NCBI GenBank assembly: GCA_963732925.1
Contig: CAVTBJ010000006.1
Span: 248,001 to 312,000, forward strand
DNA length: 64,000 nucleotides
From: DASZRZ01 sp963732925
GTDB taxonomy: Bacteria > Acidobacteriota > Terriglobia > Terriglobales > Acidobacteriaceae
Direction: 5' to 3'
Shown here: positions 1 through 8,450 of the stretch, piece after piece
Layout: each line of letters starts with the position of its first letter
Numbering within the stretch: position 1 is the stretch's first letter
Translations under genes and position numbers: made by a program
Notes under the pieces: model-generated
Database searches by the model: none
Seen by the model: the letters and a program-made list of their open reading frames with translations, nothing else
What the model was told of the DNA's origin: nothing

Positions 1-637
1 TCGGCACCTTTTGCAGCAGGGCGTCAATGGTCAGGCTACGGAAATCGGCAGCGGTTTCTAGAGGGTTGCTGTATCCCCGGAAAACATAGTTCTTGCAAGG
101 CGTGCGCATCTGCTTCAGGCCGCTGCGAAACAGTTGCGCGGCATCGTTCCTGCGATTCGCACTGATGGCGAAGACCTGCAGTGGTTTGCCGTCCGCTGTC
201 ACTACCGCGCTGACGCGGCACCGGTTCTCGTAATGGTGGGCCAGCAGGTCCTGCACATCCAGTTGGAGGTAACCTCCCATGCGCAGCACCAATATCTCGT
301 CGACCCGCTGCGCTAGCTCGATAAAGGAGTTTTCCGCCGTGCGCCAGATCTGTCCTTCCTCAACCTGTTGCCAGCCGACTGTCTTTTGCTCTGCCTGCGC
401 GGCTTTGGAGAGCGCAGGCGCTGCCCCCTCGCTGAGCACGATGAGCCTGCCGACTCCTTGCGACCGTAGCTGGCTCGCCATGTGAAGCACGGCAGGAGAC
501 CCCAGCAGCGGTTGCAAAGCAAGCGGAACCCCGGCCAGAAACTCCGGGGCCACAAGCGTCTCTTCTCCGGCTCGCCGGGAAGGCGACGTGGACCCACCGC
601 CAACAAGAATGATTGCCGCTACTTCCACCCGCTCCAC
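1..637 (-). CDS. Nucleotidyltransferase-like protein, C-terminus cut by window edge
   Basis: An open minus-strand frame enters from the window edge, so the C-terminus is missing; about 212 residues are visible. The N-terminus (AAIILVGGG) and the later PLALQPLLGSPAVLHM stretch resemble the Rossmann-like start of sugar-nucleotide nucleotidyltransferases, and a DVQDLLAHHYENRC segment resembles the region where these enzymes place a D-L-L-x-x-H pattern. The usual G-x-G-T-R-L-x-P signature is degenerate: the glycines are followed by STSPSRRAGEE. It may be a catalytically altered or regulatory homologue of mannose-1-phosphate guanylyltransferase. Start chosen at a GTG at 637; a second GTG at 628 is possible. 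Family level is moderately sure, substrate unknown. Confidence 0.55.
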   Translation of the reverse strand, partial: MERVEVAAIILVGGGSTSPSRRAGEETLVAPEFLAGVPLALQPLLGSPAVLHMASQLRSQGVGRLIVLSEGAAPALSKAAQAEQKTVGWQQVEEGQIWRTAENSFIELAQRVDEILVLRMGGYLQLDVQDLLAHHYENRCRVSAVVTADGKPLQVFAISANRRNDAAQLFRSGLKQMRTPCKNYVFRGYSNPLETAADFRSLTIDALLQKVP

Positions 638-1227
638 CTTTCCAGAAAGGCGCCTTCTCGGGACATCTTCCCGCTTTTTGAATCTACCGCCACTCGGGCA
701 AACAGGTTTTTTCCCCGGAATCTGCCATCCGCGAAAGCGCAACCTGACACTCCGAGGGATGGAAAATCTGATTTCGTGGCACCGGCCGAGCACCCACCAG
801 TGCGTGTTCCCAGTCAGCAACCCTGAACGGCCGCGCACTTGGCAAAAAGAGTCCGGTTTCCAGCCTTCTCATGGCCCCTCTGACTCACTCTGCTCTGGTG
901 TCTCTGACGAACAGACGCGCCGTGCGCAAACTGCTGCCCGGCTCTCCTGCAACCCAGGCAAAGCCCATCGTCACCTGCGTTGCCCCTTTCAGCGGTTCGT
1001 CCATGCGCCGACCCTAATCGTCAGATGAGTAATCCGGCTTCAGCGTTGTCACGGCTTCACAACGTTCTGCGACGGAACCGCCAGGGAAACCAGGCGCAGC
1101 CCAGTGTTTTCCCTTAGATCCGGCGCAACATGAAACCACCGAAACCAGAGTGGATGCAGGGGAAAACATCCGCGATAAACGATTGGGAAGATTGTGCAAA
1201 CAGAGGATTGCGGGGAACTGGGAGCGG
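638..1227. other. Long spacer without a supported gene
   Basis: About 590 bases between prmC and the nucleotidyltransferase-like gene. Short open frames occur on both strands, but they are rich in Arg, Ser and Cys and match no family I know. I see no tRNA, clear terminator or repeat. Confidence 0.5.
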
Positions 1228-2079
1228 CTATTTCCTGGCAATCACGACACGCGGAATTCCCCGCAGATCAGCCCGAAACACGGCCTCCACCCAGGATTCC
1301 AGCAGCTCGGCAATCGCCTGCTGCTGTGTGTAACCGATTTCCATCACTAGCCAGCCGCCGCGGCGCAGCACCTGGTGAGCCTGGGGAATCAGCCGGCGAT
1401 AGATGTCCAAACCTTCGCGCCCGCCAAAGATCGCCATGCGCGGCTCAAAATTTCGGACTTCCCGCTGCACCTTGTCGGCCTCCTCGTCTCCCACATAAGG
1501 AGGATTGGAGACCACCAGATCCAGGTTTTCCAATCCCGTTGGGGCGATCAGATCCGCGAGCTGGAAGGAGACCCGGGACTCGAGTCGCAGGCGGGCCGCA
1601 TTGGCGCGGGCCACCTCCAACGCTGCGGCGGAAACGTCCGTGGCATGGATCTCAGCCTCGGGCAGCTCATGAGCCAGCGCCAGCGCGATGCATCCGGAAC
1701 CGGTTCCCACATCCACGAGCCGGGGACGGCCTCGCCCGGGCACGCCGTCTTCCCGCCACAATTCGAGGACGGCTTCTACCACGTGCTCGGTCTCCGGGCG
1801 CGGAATGAGCACGGCAGGGGTGACCACGAAGTCGAGACCCCAGAACTCCTGGTGGCCAGTGATGTACTGCGCCGGAACTCCATGCTGGCGATCGCTGAGC
1901 GCAGCCCGATAGCGCTCCGTCTCGTCTGGTCGAAGCTCCCGCTCGGGATGGGCGTACAAATGGGCCCGGTCGCAGCCCAGCACAAACATCATCAGCAGTT
2001 CGGCATTGCTGCGAGGCGACCCGATCCCGGCCTCCTCCAGTTGCGCGACTGCCGCCTGTAGCGAGTCTCTCAGTTGCAT
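1228..2079 (-). CDS. prmC: Peptide chain release factor N5-glutamine methyltransferase PrmC
   Basis: Methylates the glutamine of the GGQ loop in release factors RF1 and RF2 using S-adenosylmethionine, in the cytoplasm. The 283-residue product has a helical N-terminal domain, then the AdoMet fold with GTGSG at about 125-129 and the diagnostic NPPY at about 192-195 that holds the substrate glutamine. The segment PAQYITGHQEFWGLDF is typical of the family. The frame is open for 18 more codons upstream, but the family normally begins at MQLRDSL, so that ATG was chosen. In many bacteria prmC follows prfA; here prfA lies about 22 kb away. Confidence 0.9.
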   Translation of the reverse strand: MQLRDSLQAAVAQLEEAGIGSPRSNAELLMMFVLGCDRAHLYAHPERELRPDETERYRAALSDRQHGVPAQYITGHQEFWGLDFVVTPAVLIPRPETEHVVEAVLELWREDGVPGRGRPRLVDVGTGSGCIALALAHELPEAEIHATDVSAAALEVARANAARLRLESRVSFQLADLIAPTGLENLDLVVSNPPYVGDEEADKVQREVRNFEPRMAIFGGREGLDIYRRLIPQAHQVLRRGGWLVMEIGYTQQQAIAELLESWVEAVFRADLRGIPRVVIARK

Positions 2080-2181
2080 CGGCAGGTTGTGACGGCCTTT
2101 GCCGAAAACAGATCCGAGTCTGTGCCCGGGCACCCAGCGAGGCCAGCGGAGCGCGGAGTCTTCGCGCCTCCTCCAGTGTAG

Positions 2182-2739
2182 CTATTTCTCGTAGTGCAGC
2201 AGCGAAACCACATCGTATCCCGCTAGCTTTTCGCGTCCCCTGAGAAAATCCAGCTCCACCACAAACGCGAGGCTGGCAACGATTCCGCCCAGCGACTCGA
2301 TCAACCTGACCGTTGCCAAGGCGGTGCCGCCAGTGGCCAGCAAGTCATCGACGACGATTACGCTCTGGCCGGGCTGAATCGCGTCCTTGTGAATTTCCAG
2401 TGTGTCCTGGCCGTATTCCAGCTCGTACGTCCACTTGGCGGTCTCCGCCGGCAGTTTCCTGGGCTTGCGCACCGGCACAAACCCGGCATTCAGCCGGTAT
2501 GCCAGCGCCGGGCCAAAGATGAAACCGCGCGCCTCAATGCCCAGGACCAGGTCCACCCGATGGCCAATGTAACTTTGGCTGAGGCTGTCAATGAGCTTGG
2601 CGAATCCGACCTTGTCTTTCAGCAGGGTGGTGACGTCATAGAAAAGAATTCCCGGCTTGGGGAAGTCGGGTACTTCGCGAATCAGGCGCTTGAAATACTC
2701 ACCATCGGATGGCGCAAGCTTCACTTGTGCTTGTTGCAT
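2182..2739 (-). CDS. apt: Adenine phosphoribosyltransferase
   Basis: Salvages adenine by transferring the phosphoribosyl group of PRPP to give AMP. The 185-residue product begins IREVPDFPKPGILFYD, the usual APT start, carries the conserved GIEARGFIFG stretch around residues 68-76 and the PRPP-binding motif VVDDLLATGGTA at about 129-140. The ATG at 2739 fits the family length; an in-frame extension further upstream would overlap the acylphosphatase gene and looks non-coding. It lies 4 bases after that gene and probably shares its transcript. Confidence 0.92.
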   Translation of the reverse strand: MQQAQVKLAPSDGEYFKRLIREVPDFPKPGILFYDVTTLLKDKVGFAKLIDSLSQSYIGHRVDLVLGIEARGFIFGPALAYRLNAGFVPVRKPRKLPAETAKWTYELEYGQDTLEIHKDAIQPGQSVIVVDDLLATGGTALATVRLIESLGGIVASLAFVVELDFLRGREKLAGYDVVSLLHYEK

Positions 2740-2743
2740 CTGG

Positions 2744-3049
2744 CTACCAAGTCCCTTCAATGCGGAATGTTGTTTCCTCGGAAAGCGCTTGCGCTTCCGA
2801 CTCCTCCACCTCATCCACGCGGGCCGCGCGCGGACCTTGCCGCAGTTTCTGGCGCAAAGACAGAAGCTGCTCACGCGAACCCATCGCCAGCACTTCTACC
2901 GTGCCGTCGAAATTGTTGCGGACCCAGCCGCGAATTCCCAGGGTGCGTGCCTCGCGCTCCACAAACCAGCGGAACCCGACGCCCTGAACTCTTCCCCGGA
3001 CGAGATAGCGCCGGGCCTGCGGCTGCGGACTGGAATCCGTAATCGACAT
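2744..3049 (-). CDS. acyP: Acylphosphatase
   Basis: Small cytoplasmic enzyme that hydrolyses acyl phosphates. The 101-residue product has the family signature GRVQGVGFRWFVEREA at about 19-34, with the phosphate-binding Arg in GVGFR, followed by GWVRNNFDGTVEV, which supplies the catalytic Asn. Start chosen at MSITDSS; the longer open frame would run into efp. It sits between efp (37 bases upstream) and apt (4 bases downstream) in a minus-strand run. Confidence 0.88.
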   Translation of the reverse strand: MSITDSSPQPQARRYLVRGRVQGVGFRWFVEREARTLGIRGWVRNNFDGTVEVLAMGSREQLLSLRQKLRQGPRAARVDEVEESEAQALSEETTFRIEGTW

Positions 3050-3086
3050 TTTCGGAAAGACCGCTCCCCGACCGTCCCGGCGGGAT

Positions 3087-3647
3087 TCAGGCCCGTGACA
3101 GGTAAGCTCCTTCGCTGGTGTCCACCCGGATCTTCTCGCCTTCATTGATAAACGGGGGAACCTGCACCACCAGGCCGGTTTCCAGTTTGGCCGGCTTGGT
3201 TACATTCGTCGCCGTAGCCGACTTCAGCCCAGGCTCGGTTTCCACCACCGTGAGCTCCACGGTTTGCGGCAACTCGATTCCCACCGCCTTGCCATCGAAA
3301 AATTCCACTTGGATCTGCAGATTCGGAATCAGGTAGTTGACCGAGTCTCCCAGGATGTCTTTGCCCAGATGGGTCTGCTCGAAATTTTCCGTGTTCATGA
3401 AGTGGTAGTTGTCGCCGTCGCTGTAGAGATACTCCATCTCCACTTCGTCGACTGTCACTTTATCGATGGCATCCGCCGAACGGAAGCGATGCTCATACAT
3501 GGCTCCCGTGCGCAGATTCCGCAGCTTCGCCTGAATGAACGCTCGAAGGTTGCCCGGGGTACGATGCTCCACGCTGAACACCGCGTGCAGGTCGTTGTTG
3601 TGTTTGATTACCATGCCGGGACGCAGTTGGGTTGCTGGTATGGCCAT
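3087..3647 (-). CDS. efp: Translation elongation factor P
   Basis: EF-P binds between the P and E sites and relieves ribosome stalling at polyproline. The 186-residue product has the usual three-domain length: N-terminal KOW-like domain, a middle domain containing YLYSDGDNYHFMN, and a C-terminal OB domain ending KIRVDTSEGAYLSRA. The loop that normally carries the modified Lys (KPGK) or Arg reads RTPGNLRAF, so Asn33 occupies the position of E. coli Lys34. Similar TPGN loops are, from memory, common in Acidobacteriota. No epmA, epmB or earP homologue is in this window. Confidence 0.95.
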   Translation of the reverse strand: MAIPATQLRPGMVIKHNNDLHAVFSVEHRTPGNLRAFIQAKLRNLRTGAMYEHRFRSADAIDKVTVDEVEMEYLYSDGDNYHFMNTENFEQTHLGKDILGDSVNYLIPNLQIQVEFFDGKAVGIELPQTVELTVVETEPGLKSATATNVTKPAKLETGLVVQVPPFINEGEKIRVDTSEGAYLSRA

Positions 3648-3884
3648 GCCGCTTATTCATCTCCACTCGTTCAGGTTCCCAAAACTTTCGCTCGTTTCAG
3701 GGCAAACACATGATTTTAAAACAGAACCGGTGGCGGCGAAACCAGGGCGCCACAGCTTTCCGAAATTTCCCTCGGGGAGCAGACAACAGCTCGCGCCGCA
3801 GCCCATTCCTATTGGGTAGCGCAGTGCTAATCCATATCTCTGCTTGTGAACCGGGTTTTCACGCAAGCCGCGAAGGGGAACTCC

Positions 3885-4460
3885 ATGATCGTGCGTGATC
3901 TGATGACGCCCGCCGTAGCCACCGCCGCCCCCGACACCACCCTGGAAGAAATTGCGACTCTCATGCGCGACGAAGACACAGGAGCGATCCCCGTGCTGGA
4001 CGGCCACCGTTTAATTGGCATGGTCACCGACCGCGACATCGTAATCCGTTGCGTGGCGCAGGGCCGGGATGCCAGCGAGACCGTTGCCGCGGAAGTGATG
4101 AGCAGCGACGTCGAAAGTATCAGCCCCGATTCAGATGTACAAGAGGCATCGTGGCTGATGAGCGAGAAGCAGATCCGCCGGCTTACCGTCGTCCAGGACG
4201 GACACCTCGCAGGAATGCTCTCCCTCGGCGATATCGCCGTGAAGGAACGCGAACGTGCCGAAGACGTTGCCGGTGAGGCTTTGGAACAGATTTCCCAAGG
4301 CGTAAAGACCCTGAGCTTCGATGGCTACCAGGCAACCGGCGCGAAGGGCTCCCGCCAGGGAATCGCAAGCCACAGTGCCTCCGGGGAAGAGGTGCGGCGG
4401 GATCGAGTGGTCCCATTTCGGCGACAAGGCAAGCGGACTCCGAGGGGGAATACGGGGTGA
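3885..4460 (+). CDS. Tandem CBS domain protein
   Basis: Two CBS motifs fill most of the 191 residues: the first begins at MIVRDLMTPAVATAAPD and includes VLDGHRLIGMVTDRDI, the second begins at AAEVMSSDVESISPD and includes VVQDGHLAGMLSLGDIAV. Paired CBS domains usually bind adenosyl nucleotides and regulate a partner. The C-terminal 50 residues are low-complexity and basic. Start at ATG 3885, behind a GGGGA-type ribosome site; 13 further in-frame codons upstream are unlikely. A YtxH-like gene follows on the same strand, suggesting stress-related roles, but the partner is unknown. Confidence 0.85.
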   Translation: MIVRDLMTPAVATAAPDTTLEEIATLMRDEDTGAIPVLDGHRLIGMVTDRDIVIRCVAQGRDASETVAAEVMSSDVESISPDSDVQEASWLMSEKQIRRLTVVQDGHLAGMLSLGDIAVKERERAEDVAGEALEQISQGVKTLSFDGYQATGAKGSRQGIASHSASGEEVRRDRVVPFRRQGKRTPRGNTG

Positions 4461-4608
4461 GCCGTCGTTTTCCCCGCTTGGGATTCCTGACTGTGGGGCA
4501 CCCCTGCGGAACGGAGGTGCGCCTGCGAGCATCTCACAAGAGAGATCTCATAAGAAACCAGAGAACAAGAGACAAGAGAACAAGAGAAGAAAAAAAAGAG
4601 GTGGGCGA

Positions 4609-4899
4609 ATGACCGACTACGAACGTTTTGAAGACTATGCATCCGAGCATCGCGGCACCGCCGGCGTGGCGCTGACGTTTTTGTTTATCGGCCTTGGCGT
4701 AGGCGCCCTGTCGGCGCTGATGTTTGCTCCCCGCACCGGGAAACAGACCCGCAAGAGCTTGCGGCGGCACTACAAAGACGCGCGGGAAAGTCTGGAAGAT
4801 TTTGGTGATCAGGCCGGCGATTTCCTGGAGCGTGGAGGAGAGTGGGCGCGTACCGCGAAGAAAAAAGTAGCTCCCATCGCGGAGCGCATGCGGCGGTAA
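4609..4899 (+). CDS. YtxH-like membrane protein
   Basis: A 96-residue protein with one N-terminal membrane segment (about residues 18-38, VALTFLFIGLGVGALSALMF) followed by APRTGKQTRKSL and a charged helical tail, the pattern of YtxH/general-stress proteins that begin with a glycine-rich anchor and a G-x-x-x-R motif. An AGAGGTG ribosome site precedes the ATG at 4609. The preceding 60 bases are a purine-rich run of near-repeated CAAGAGA units. Function is not established for this family. Confidence 0.75.
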   Translation: MTDYERFEDYASEHRGTAGVALTFLFIGLGVGALSALMFAPRTGKQTRKSLRRHYKDARESLEDFGDQAGDFLERGGEWARTAKKKVAPIAERMRR

Positions 4900-4918
4900 A
4901 CTGGCGGGAAAGAGAGGA

Positions 4919-5803
4919 TCAGTACAACCGGAAGTTGACTTCGACATTGATCTGAACCGCCACCGGGCCGCCGTCTTTGCGCGCTGGCTCGAAGCGCCAA
5001 CGGTTTACCGCGTCCACGGCCTTCTCGTCGAGGCCCATACCAAGGGAACGTTGTACCCGCACGGACTGCGGCCGTCCGTCCGCACCGACCACAACCCAGA
5101 GCAGCACCGTGCCCTGGTATTTCGCTTTTCTGGCCTCTTCGGAGTATTCAGGATCGGGAGCAAACACGGCGCGTGGTGCGCTTACCCCGCCACCCACGCG
5201 ATAGGGTCCGCCGCCAATGCCGCCTCCCCACCCCGCGCCAACACCGGGGCCGCGGCCTGATCCGATCCCGCCGCCACTGCCACTTCCGATTCCGCCTCCC
5301 GACCCGGTGCCATTGGAGGGGGTAAGCAAAGCCGAAAGAGGATCGCCCGACTGAGGAAGCTGCGACATGGAAAGCTGCGGCGGAACTACAACTGTCGGCT
5401 CGGTGGGTAACAAAGGTTTCGGATTGCGGACCATCACCTGCGGCGGTGCGAACTGCACCAGCGCCGGCTTGGGCAGGTTCCCCGCGGAGGCTTTCAGCTT
5501 GTCCCGGTCGCCTCCTCCGCCGCCGCCACCGGACTCTTGCGCCGCCTGCGGCAGATAAGCGGAGATGTCGATCGCCCCGTCCGCAACCGCAGCCTTGATC
5601 TCCTGACGATGATTGACCAGAAACATGCCCGAGAGCACCAGCAGTGCAATCCCCACGCTATGGATGAGGAACGATAGCAGGAAGGTTTCGCGCTTTACGC
5701 CGTACGTGCTGTAGTCCATGCCGTACAGGCTGGGGAGGAAAAGCGGCTCAGCGGTGGCGTTGGGGGCCCCGGGTGGAACCGGTTTGGCTGCGGCGGTGGA
5801 CAT
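4919..5803 (-). CDS. tonB: Energy transducer TonB
   Basis: Couples the inner-membrane ExbBD motor to outer-membrane transporters. The 294-residue product has a cytoplasmic N-terminus, one membrane helix (about residues 40-62, FLLSFLIHSVGIALLVLSGM), a Pro- and Gly-rich periplasmic stalk with runs such as GGGGGGG and repeated GSGGGIGSG, and a C-terminal TonB domain starting at APDPEYSEEARKAKYQG and ending VAVQINVEVNFRLY. Start at MSTAAAK; 40 in-frame codons upstream lack family similarity. No exbB or exbD is adjacent. Confidence 0.9.
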   Translation of the reverse strand: MSTAAAKPVPPGAPNATAEPLFLPSLYGMDYSTYGVKRETFLLSFLIHSVGIALLVLSGMFLVNHRQEIKAAVADGAIDISAYLPQAAQESGGGGGGGDRDKLKASAGNLPKPALVQFAPPQVMVRNPKPLLPTEPTVVVPPQLSMSQLPQSGDPLSALLTPSNGTGSGGGIGSGSGGGIGSGRGPGVGAGWGGGIGGGPYRVGGGVSAPRAVFAPDPEYSEEARKAKYQGTVLLWVVVGADGRPQSVRVQRSLGMGLDEKAVDAVNRWRFEPARKDGGPVAVQINVEVNFRLY

Positions 5804-5927
5804 GAAACCAAGACAACAAGATATGAAAGAGCAGAAGTATAGTCCCGAAGCGTTCTCCGCAGGCGGGAAATTATGCGCCCCGGCGTCGCTCGACGAGCGT
5901 CCGTAAAAGCCACGGCCGGACAATCAC

Positions 5928-6929
5928 TTAGTGCAAGATGGAGGCAAAAAAGGAACCCACGCGCCGCAAAATGGAGCGCTTGTGGGGCTTGCCTGCGGCC
6001 GCTTCCCGCCCTGCTACTGCATCGCTATCCGGAGCGGACGCCGGTGGAGGCAGCACTTCACCGCGCCGATAGTTCGGCACCGGTGCGAGGCGCAACTGGG
6101 TCACCAGTTCGGCAGGCGACTCCTGTTCCATCGCGTTGTAAACGAACGGGGCATCCATCTGAAGATGGATCTCCGGGGGCGGCGCCGGGGAGTTGACCGC
6201 AGCCATGGTTTGACTGGCTGGGGGCTGCGCAGGCAGATCAGGGATCGCAACCGGGGCCTGGGCAGCAGGCGCAACCTGCGGTGGCGGCGGAGGAGGCGCC
6301 ACGTTCTCCGCTCGCAGCACCGGGCTGGGTTCTGGGCAGCCGCAATCCGAGGGCTGGGCACGATGTCGCTCCGACAGGCGGCCCTGGCGAAACAGCACTT
6401 CCTCCTGCGGCCGAACCTGGTAGCTGGTATCTCCCATCAGCTCGGTGACGATCACCGAGCCGGTGTTGCCCTTGAGAGCGCGCACGCAGGTGTTGCCGCG
6501 GTTGTCGGCGCCAATGGCAAAGTGGAAGTCACCGGGACCCTGCAGCAGCAAACGGAAGTCAGGCGTCACCAGGGCATCGGTATTGGCGGAAACGGCAAGG
6601 CTATAGTTCACTTCCAACTGGCCGGTGTTCATGCCCAGCATGAGATTGCCCCCCGACGGCGCACTGGCGACCGAAGCTGAAGTGCGCGGGCAGAAGCGAA
6701 CGTTGCCGCCGCGGTCAAGACGCAGCAGAGCCGTCTCGTTTCCCGCCGCAACCGAAGCTCCCGAGAGAACCTTCATTCCACCGGCTGCCAGGATCACGGA
6801 GCCGTGCACGCTGGCATCACTTGCGTACAACTCTCCGATTTCCTGCTGCGCGGGTTGCTGGGCCCGTAACAGGACGCACACCAAGAGCATTGTGGCTGCG
6901 GACAAAAAGAATCGGGGGGGAGACAACAT
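5928..6929 (-). CDS. Secreted FecR-like hypothetical protein
   Basis: The 333-residue product starts with a signal peptide (FFLSAATMLLVCVLLRAQ) and then has a beta-rich region with SGASVAAGNETALLRL and RGGNVRFCPRTSASV, reminiscent of FecR-type domains that sense or bind outside the membrane. The second half is Pro/Ala-rich (PPPPPPQVAPAAQAP) and ends in a basic helix. Start chosen at ATG 6929; a TTG five codons upstream is possible. It precedes tonB in the same orientation, 124 bases apart, so a role at the cell envelope is plausible but unproven. Confidence 0.5.
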   Translation of the reverse strand: MLSPPRFFLSAATMLLVCVLLRAQQPAQQEIGELYASDASVHGSVILAAGGMKVLSGASVAAGNETALLRLDRGGNVRFCPRTSASVASAPSGGNLMLGMNTGQLEVNYSLAVSANTDALVTPDFRLLLQGPGDFHFAIGADNRGNTCVRALKGNTGSVIVTELMGDTSYQVRPQEEVLFRQGRLSERHRAQPSDCGCPEPSPVLRAENVAPPPPPPQVAPAAQAPVAIPDLPAQPPASQTMAAVNSPAPPPEIHLQMDAPFVYNAMEQESPAELVTQLRLAPVPNYRRGEVLPPPASAPDSDAVAGREAAAGKPHKRSILRRVGSFFASILH

Positions 6930-7039
6930 GATGACTGAAAACAAGCCTAGCAGATTTGGCGTGATTTTCTCAGTGTAAAGCCGTACCCCGGGGAGGGCGG
7001 GCGCGCCGTCCCGGGTCGGCTCACCCGTGCCGGTTCTAG

Positions 7040-7366
7040 TCAGGACGATTCGGAAAGAAACTCGTAACGCTCAATGATGGCCGCAATTCCGACCCGGCCA
7101 GCGGGACCTTCCGGTTCCACGCGAACCACTTTTCCCTTGCAGTAAACGCGAATGCTCTCGGTAAGGGTAATTTCAGGAGGCAGGGTAAGGGTAAACTCGA
7201 TTTCCGATCCTTCCGCCACGCTGGAATCCATGTAGAAACAAATTCCACGGGCGCTGACATCGCGGGTCTGTGCAGACTTCTCGGCAGAGTCGAACTTGAC
7301 GGTGACCGGCAGTTGCAAAGAAAACCGCCGGGTCGCGCGCTGCTCGCGCTGCGCCTGCTGAGTCAT
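7040..7366 (-). CDS. PilZ domain protein
   Basis: A 108-residue stand-alone PilZ-like domain, the usual c-di-GMP receptor fold. It has REQRATRRFSLQLPV near the N-terminus, supplying the R-x-x-x-R motif (RATRR), and RDVSARGICFYMDS, a variant of the D/N-x-S-x-x-G motif (DVSARG). Both c-di-GMP contact motifs are therefore present. Start at MTQQAQR; a start six codons earlier is possible. A TTGACA hexamer lies about 50 bases upstream on this strand (7417-7422), but no good -10 box is paired with it. A GGDEF protein at 30 kb could supply the ligand. Confidence 0.8.
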   Translation of the reverse strand: MTQQAQREQRATRRFSLQLPVTVKFDSAEKSAQTRDVSARGICFYMDSSVAEGSEIEFTLTLPPEITLTESIRVYCKGKVVRVEPEGPAGRVGIAAIIERYEFLSESS

Positions 7367-7545
7367 ACGTTCCCCTTTCCGCAAGAGCCGTCTAGCATGG
7401 CGCGCCGTCCTGAAAGTGTCAAGACAGTTGCGGCTCCTGAAGCCAAACTTTTCCGAACTACTACGAAAGTTGAAATGAATATTACAAGATTCGGCGCACT
7501 TGAGGGAAAAGTCTTAGTCCAATGCGGAAGCAAGCGCGGGGCCAA

Positions 7546-8121
7546 TTACAAATTCAGGAAATTCCGCAGCAGTTCCTTGCCGTGGTCTGTTAGCACGCTT
7601 TCCGGGTGAAACTGCACGCCCTCGACCGGAAAGCGGCGATGACGCAGGCCCATGATCACCGTGGAACCATCAGCGTCCGTGGTTTGCGCGCTGATTTCAA
7701 GTTCCGCAGGCAGATTCTGCTGGGAAACAACCAGAGAATGATAGCGGGTGGCCTCCATGGGGGAAGGAAGGCCGGCAAAAACGGTACGGCCATCGTGCTG
7801 AATCCGGCTGGTCTTGCCATGCATGAGCGTTCGGGCCCGCATTACGGTACCCCCAAAGGCGGCGCCGATGGACTGATGCCCGAGGCAGACGCCCAGAATG
7901 GGAAATTTCCCGGCGCCTTGACGAATCAGGTCCACACTGATGCCAGCTTCGGCGGGCGTACACGGACCAGGAGAAATCAACACGCGCTCAGGACCAAGCT
8001 CCAGAATCTCGTTCACCGTCACCTGGTCATTACGACGAACCATGACTTCAGCGCCCAGCTCCCCGAGATACTGGACGAGGTTGTAAGTAAACGAATCGTA
8101 GTTGTCGAGGACGAAGACCAT
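7546..8121 (-). CDS. trpG: Anthranilate/aminodeoxychorismate synthase glutamine amidotransferase subunit
   Basis: Releases ammonia from glutamine for the chorismate-using partner TrpE (or PabB). The 191-residue class I amidotransferase starts VFVLDNYDSFTYNL, has the oxyanion strand ISPGPCTPAEAG, nucleophile Cys79 in GVCLGHQ, and the His171/Glu173 pair in VQFHPES. The only synthase partner in the window, trpE, is about 5.6 kb away on the same strand with seven genes in between, so the pair is not a tight operon. TrpG and PabA cannot be separated by sequence alone. Confidence 0.9.
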   Translation of the reverse strand: MVFVLDNYDSFTYNLVQYLGELGAEVMVRRNDQVTVNEILELGPERVLISPGPCTPAEAGISVDLIRQGAGKFPILGVCLGHQSIGAAFGGTVMRARTLMHGKTSRIQHDGRTVFAGLPSPMEATRYHSLVVSQQNLPAELEISAQTTDADGSTVIMGLRHRRFPVEGVQFHPESVLTDHGKELLRNFLNL

Positions 8122-8450
8122 GGCAGCCAGTCTCGAATTCCAGGTTCAAATCGCAAACAATTGCTAGTGGATTGTACGCGAGTTCTCAATCACGGCGAGC
8201 CAACGGGGAATTCAGGCGCCTTCTACATGCAATTCGATTCAGGCTCGGTAGAGCCCGGCCCCCTCCCCTAGATTTTTTCCCAACGTATTGAAACGCCTTG
8301 ACTTAACGTTTGCCGAGCGAAACGTTCGGAAGCAAATGATTGAGCCGCAAAGCGGTCACCTCAAGGTATTGATCCGGGGCTGCTTAGCAGGAGAGGCTCG
8401 TTACGTTGCATTGGAACAGACGTAGCCAGCATATCGAATGAAAATGTTGC
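8122..8450. other. Spacer without a supported gene
   Basis: About 330 bases between trpG and the DUF2156 gene. I see no conserved coding frame, RNA gene or clear promoter. Confidence 0.5.

Noticed and set aside
588..1028. A 146-residue plus-strand open frame in the first spacer
   Set aside because: No family likeness, biased composition and no ribosome site. Treated as non-coding.
4555..4600. A short purine repeat (CAAGAGA-like) as a functional array
   Set aside because: Only a few imperfect units, most likely a purine-rich leader before the YtxH-like gene.
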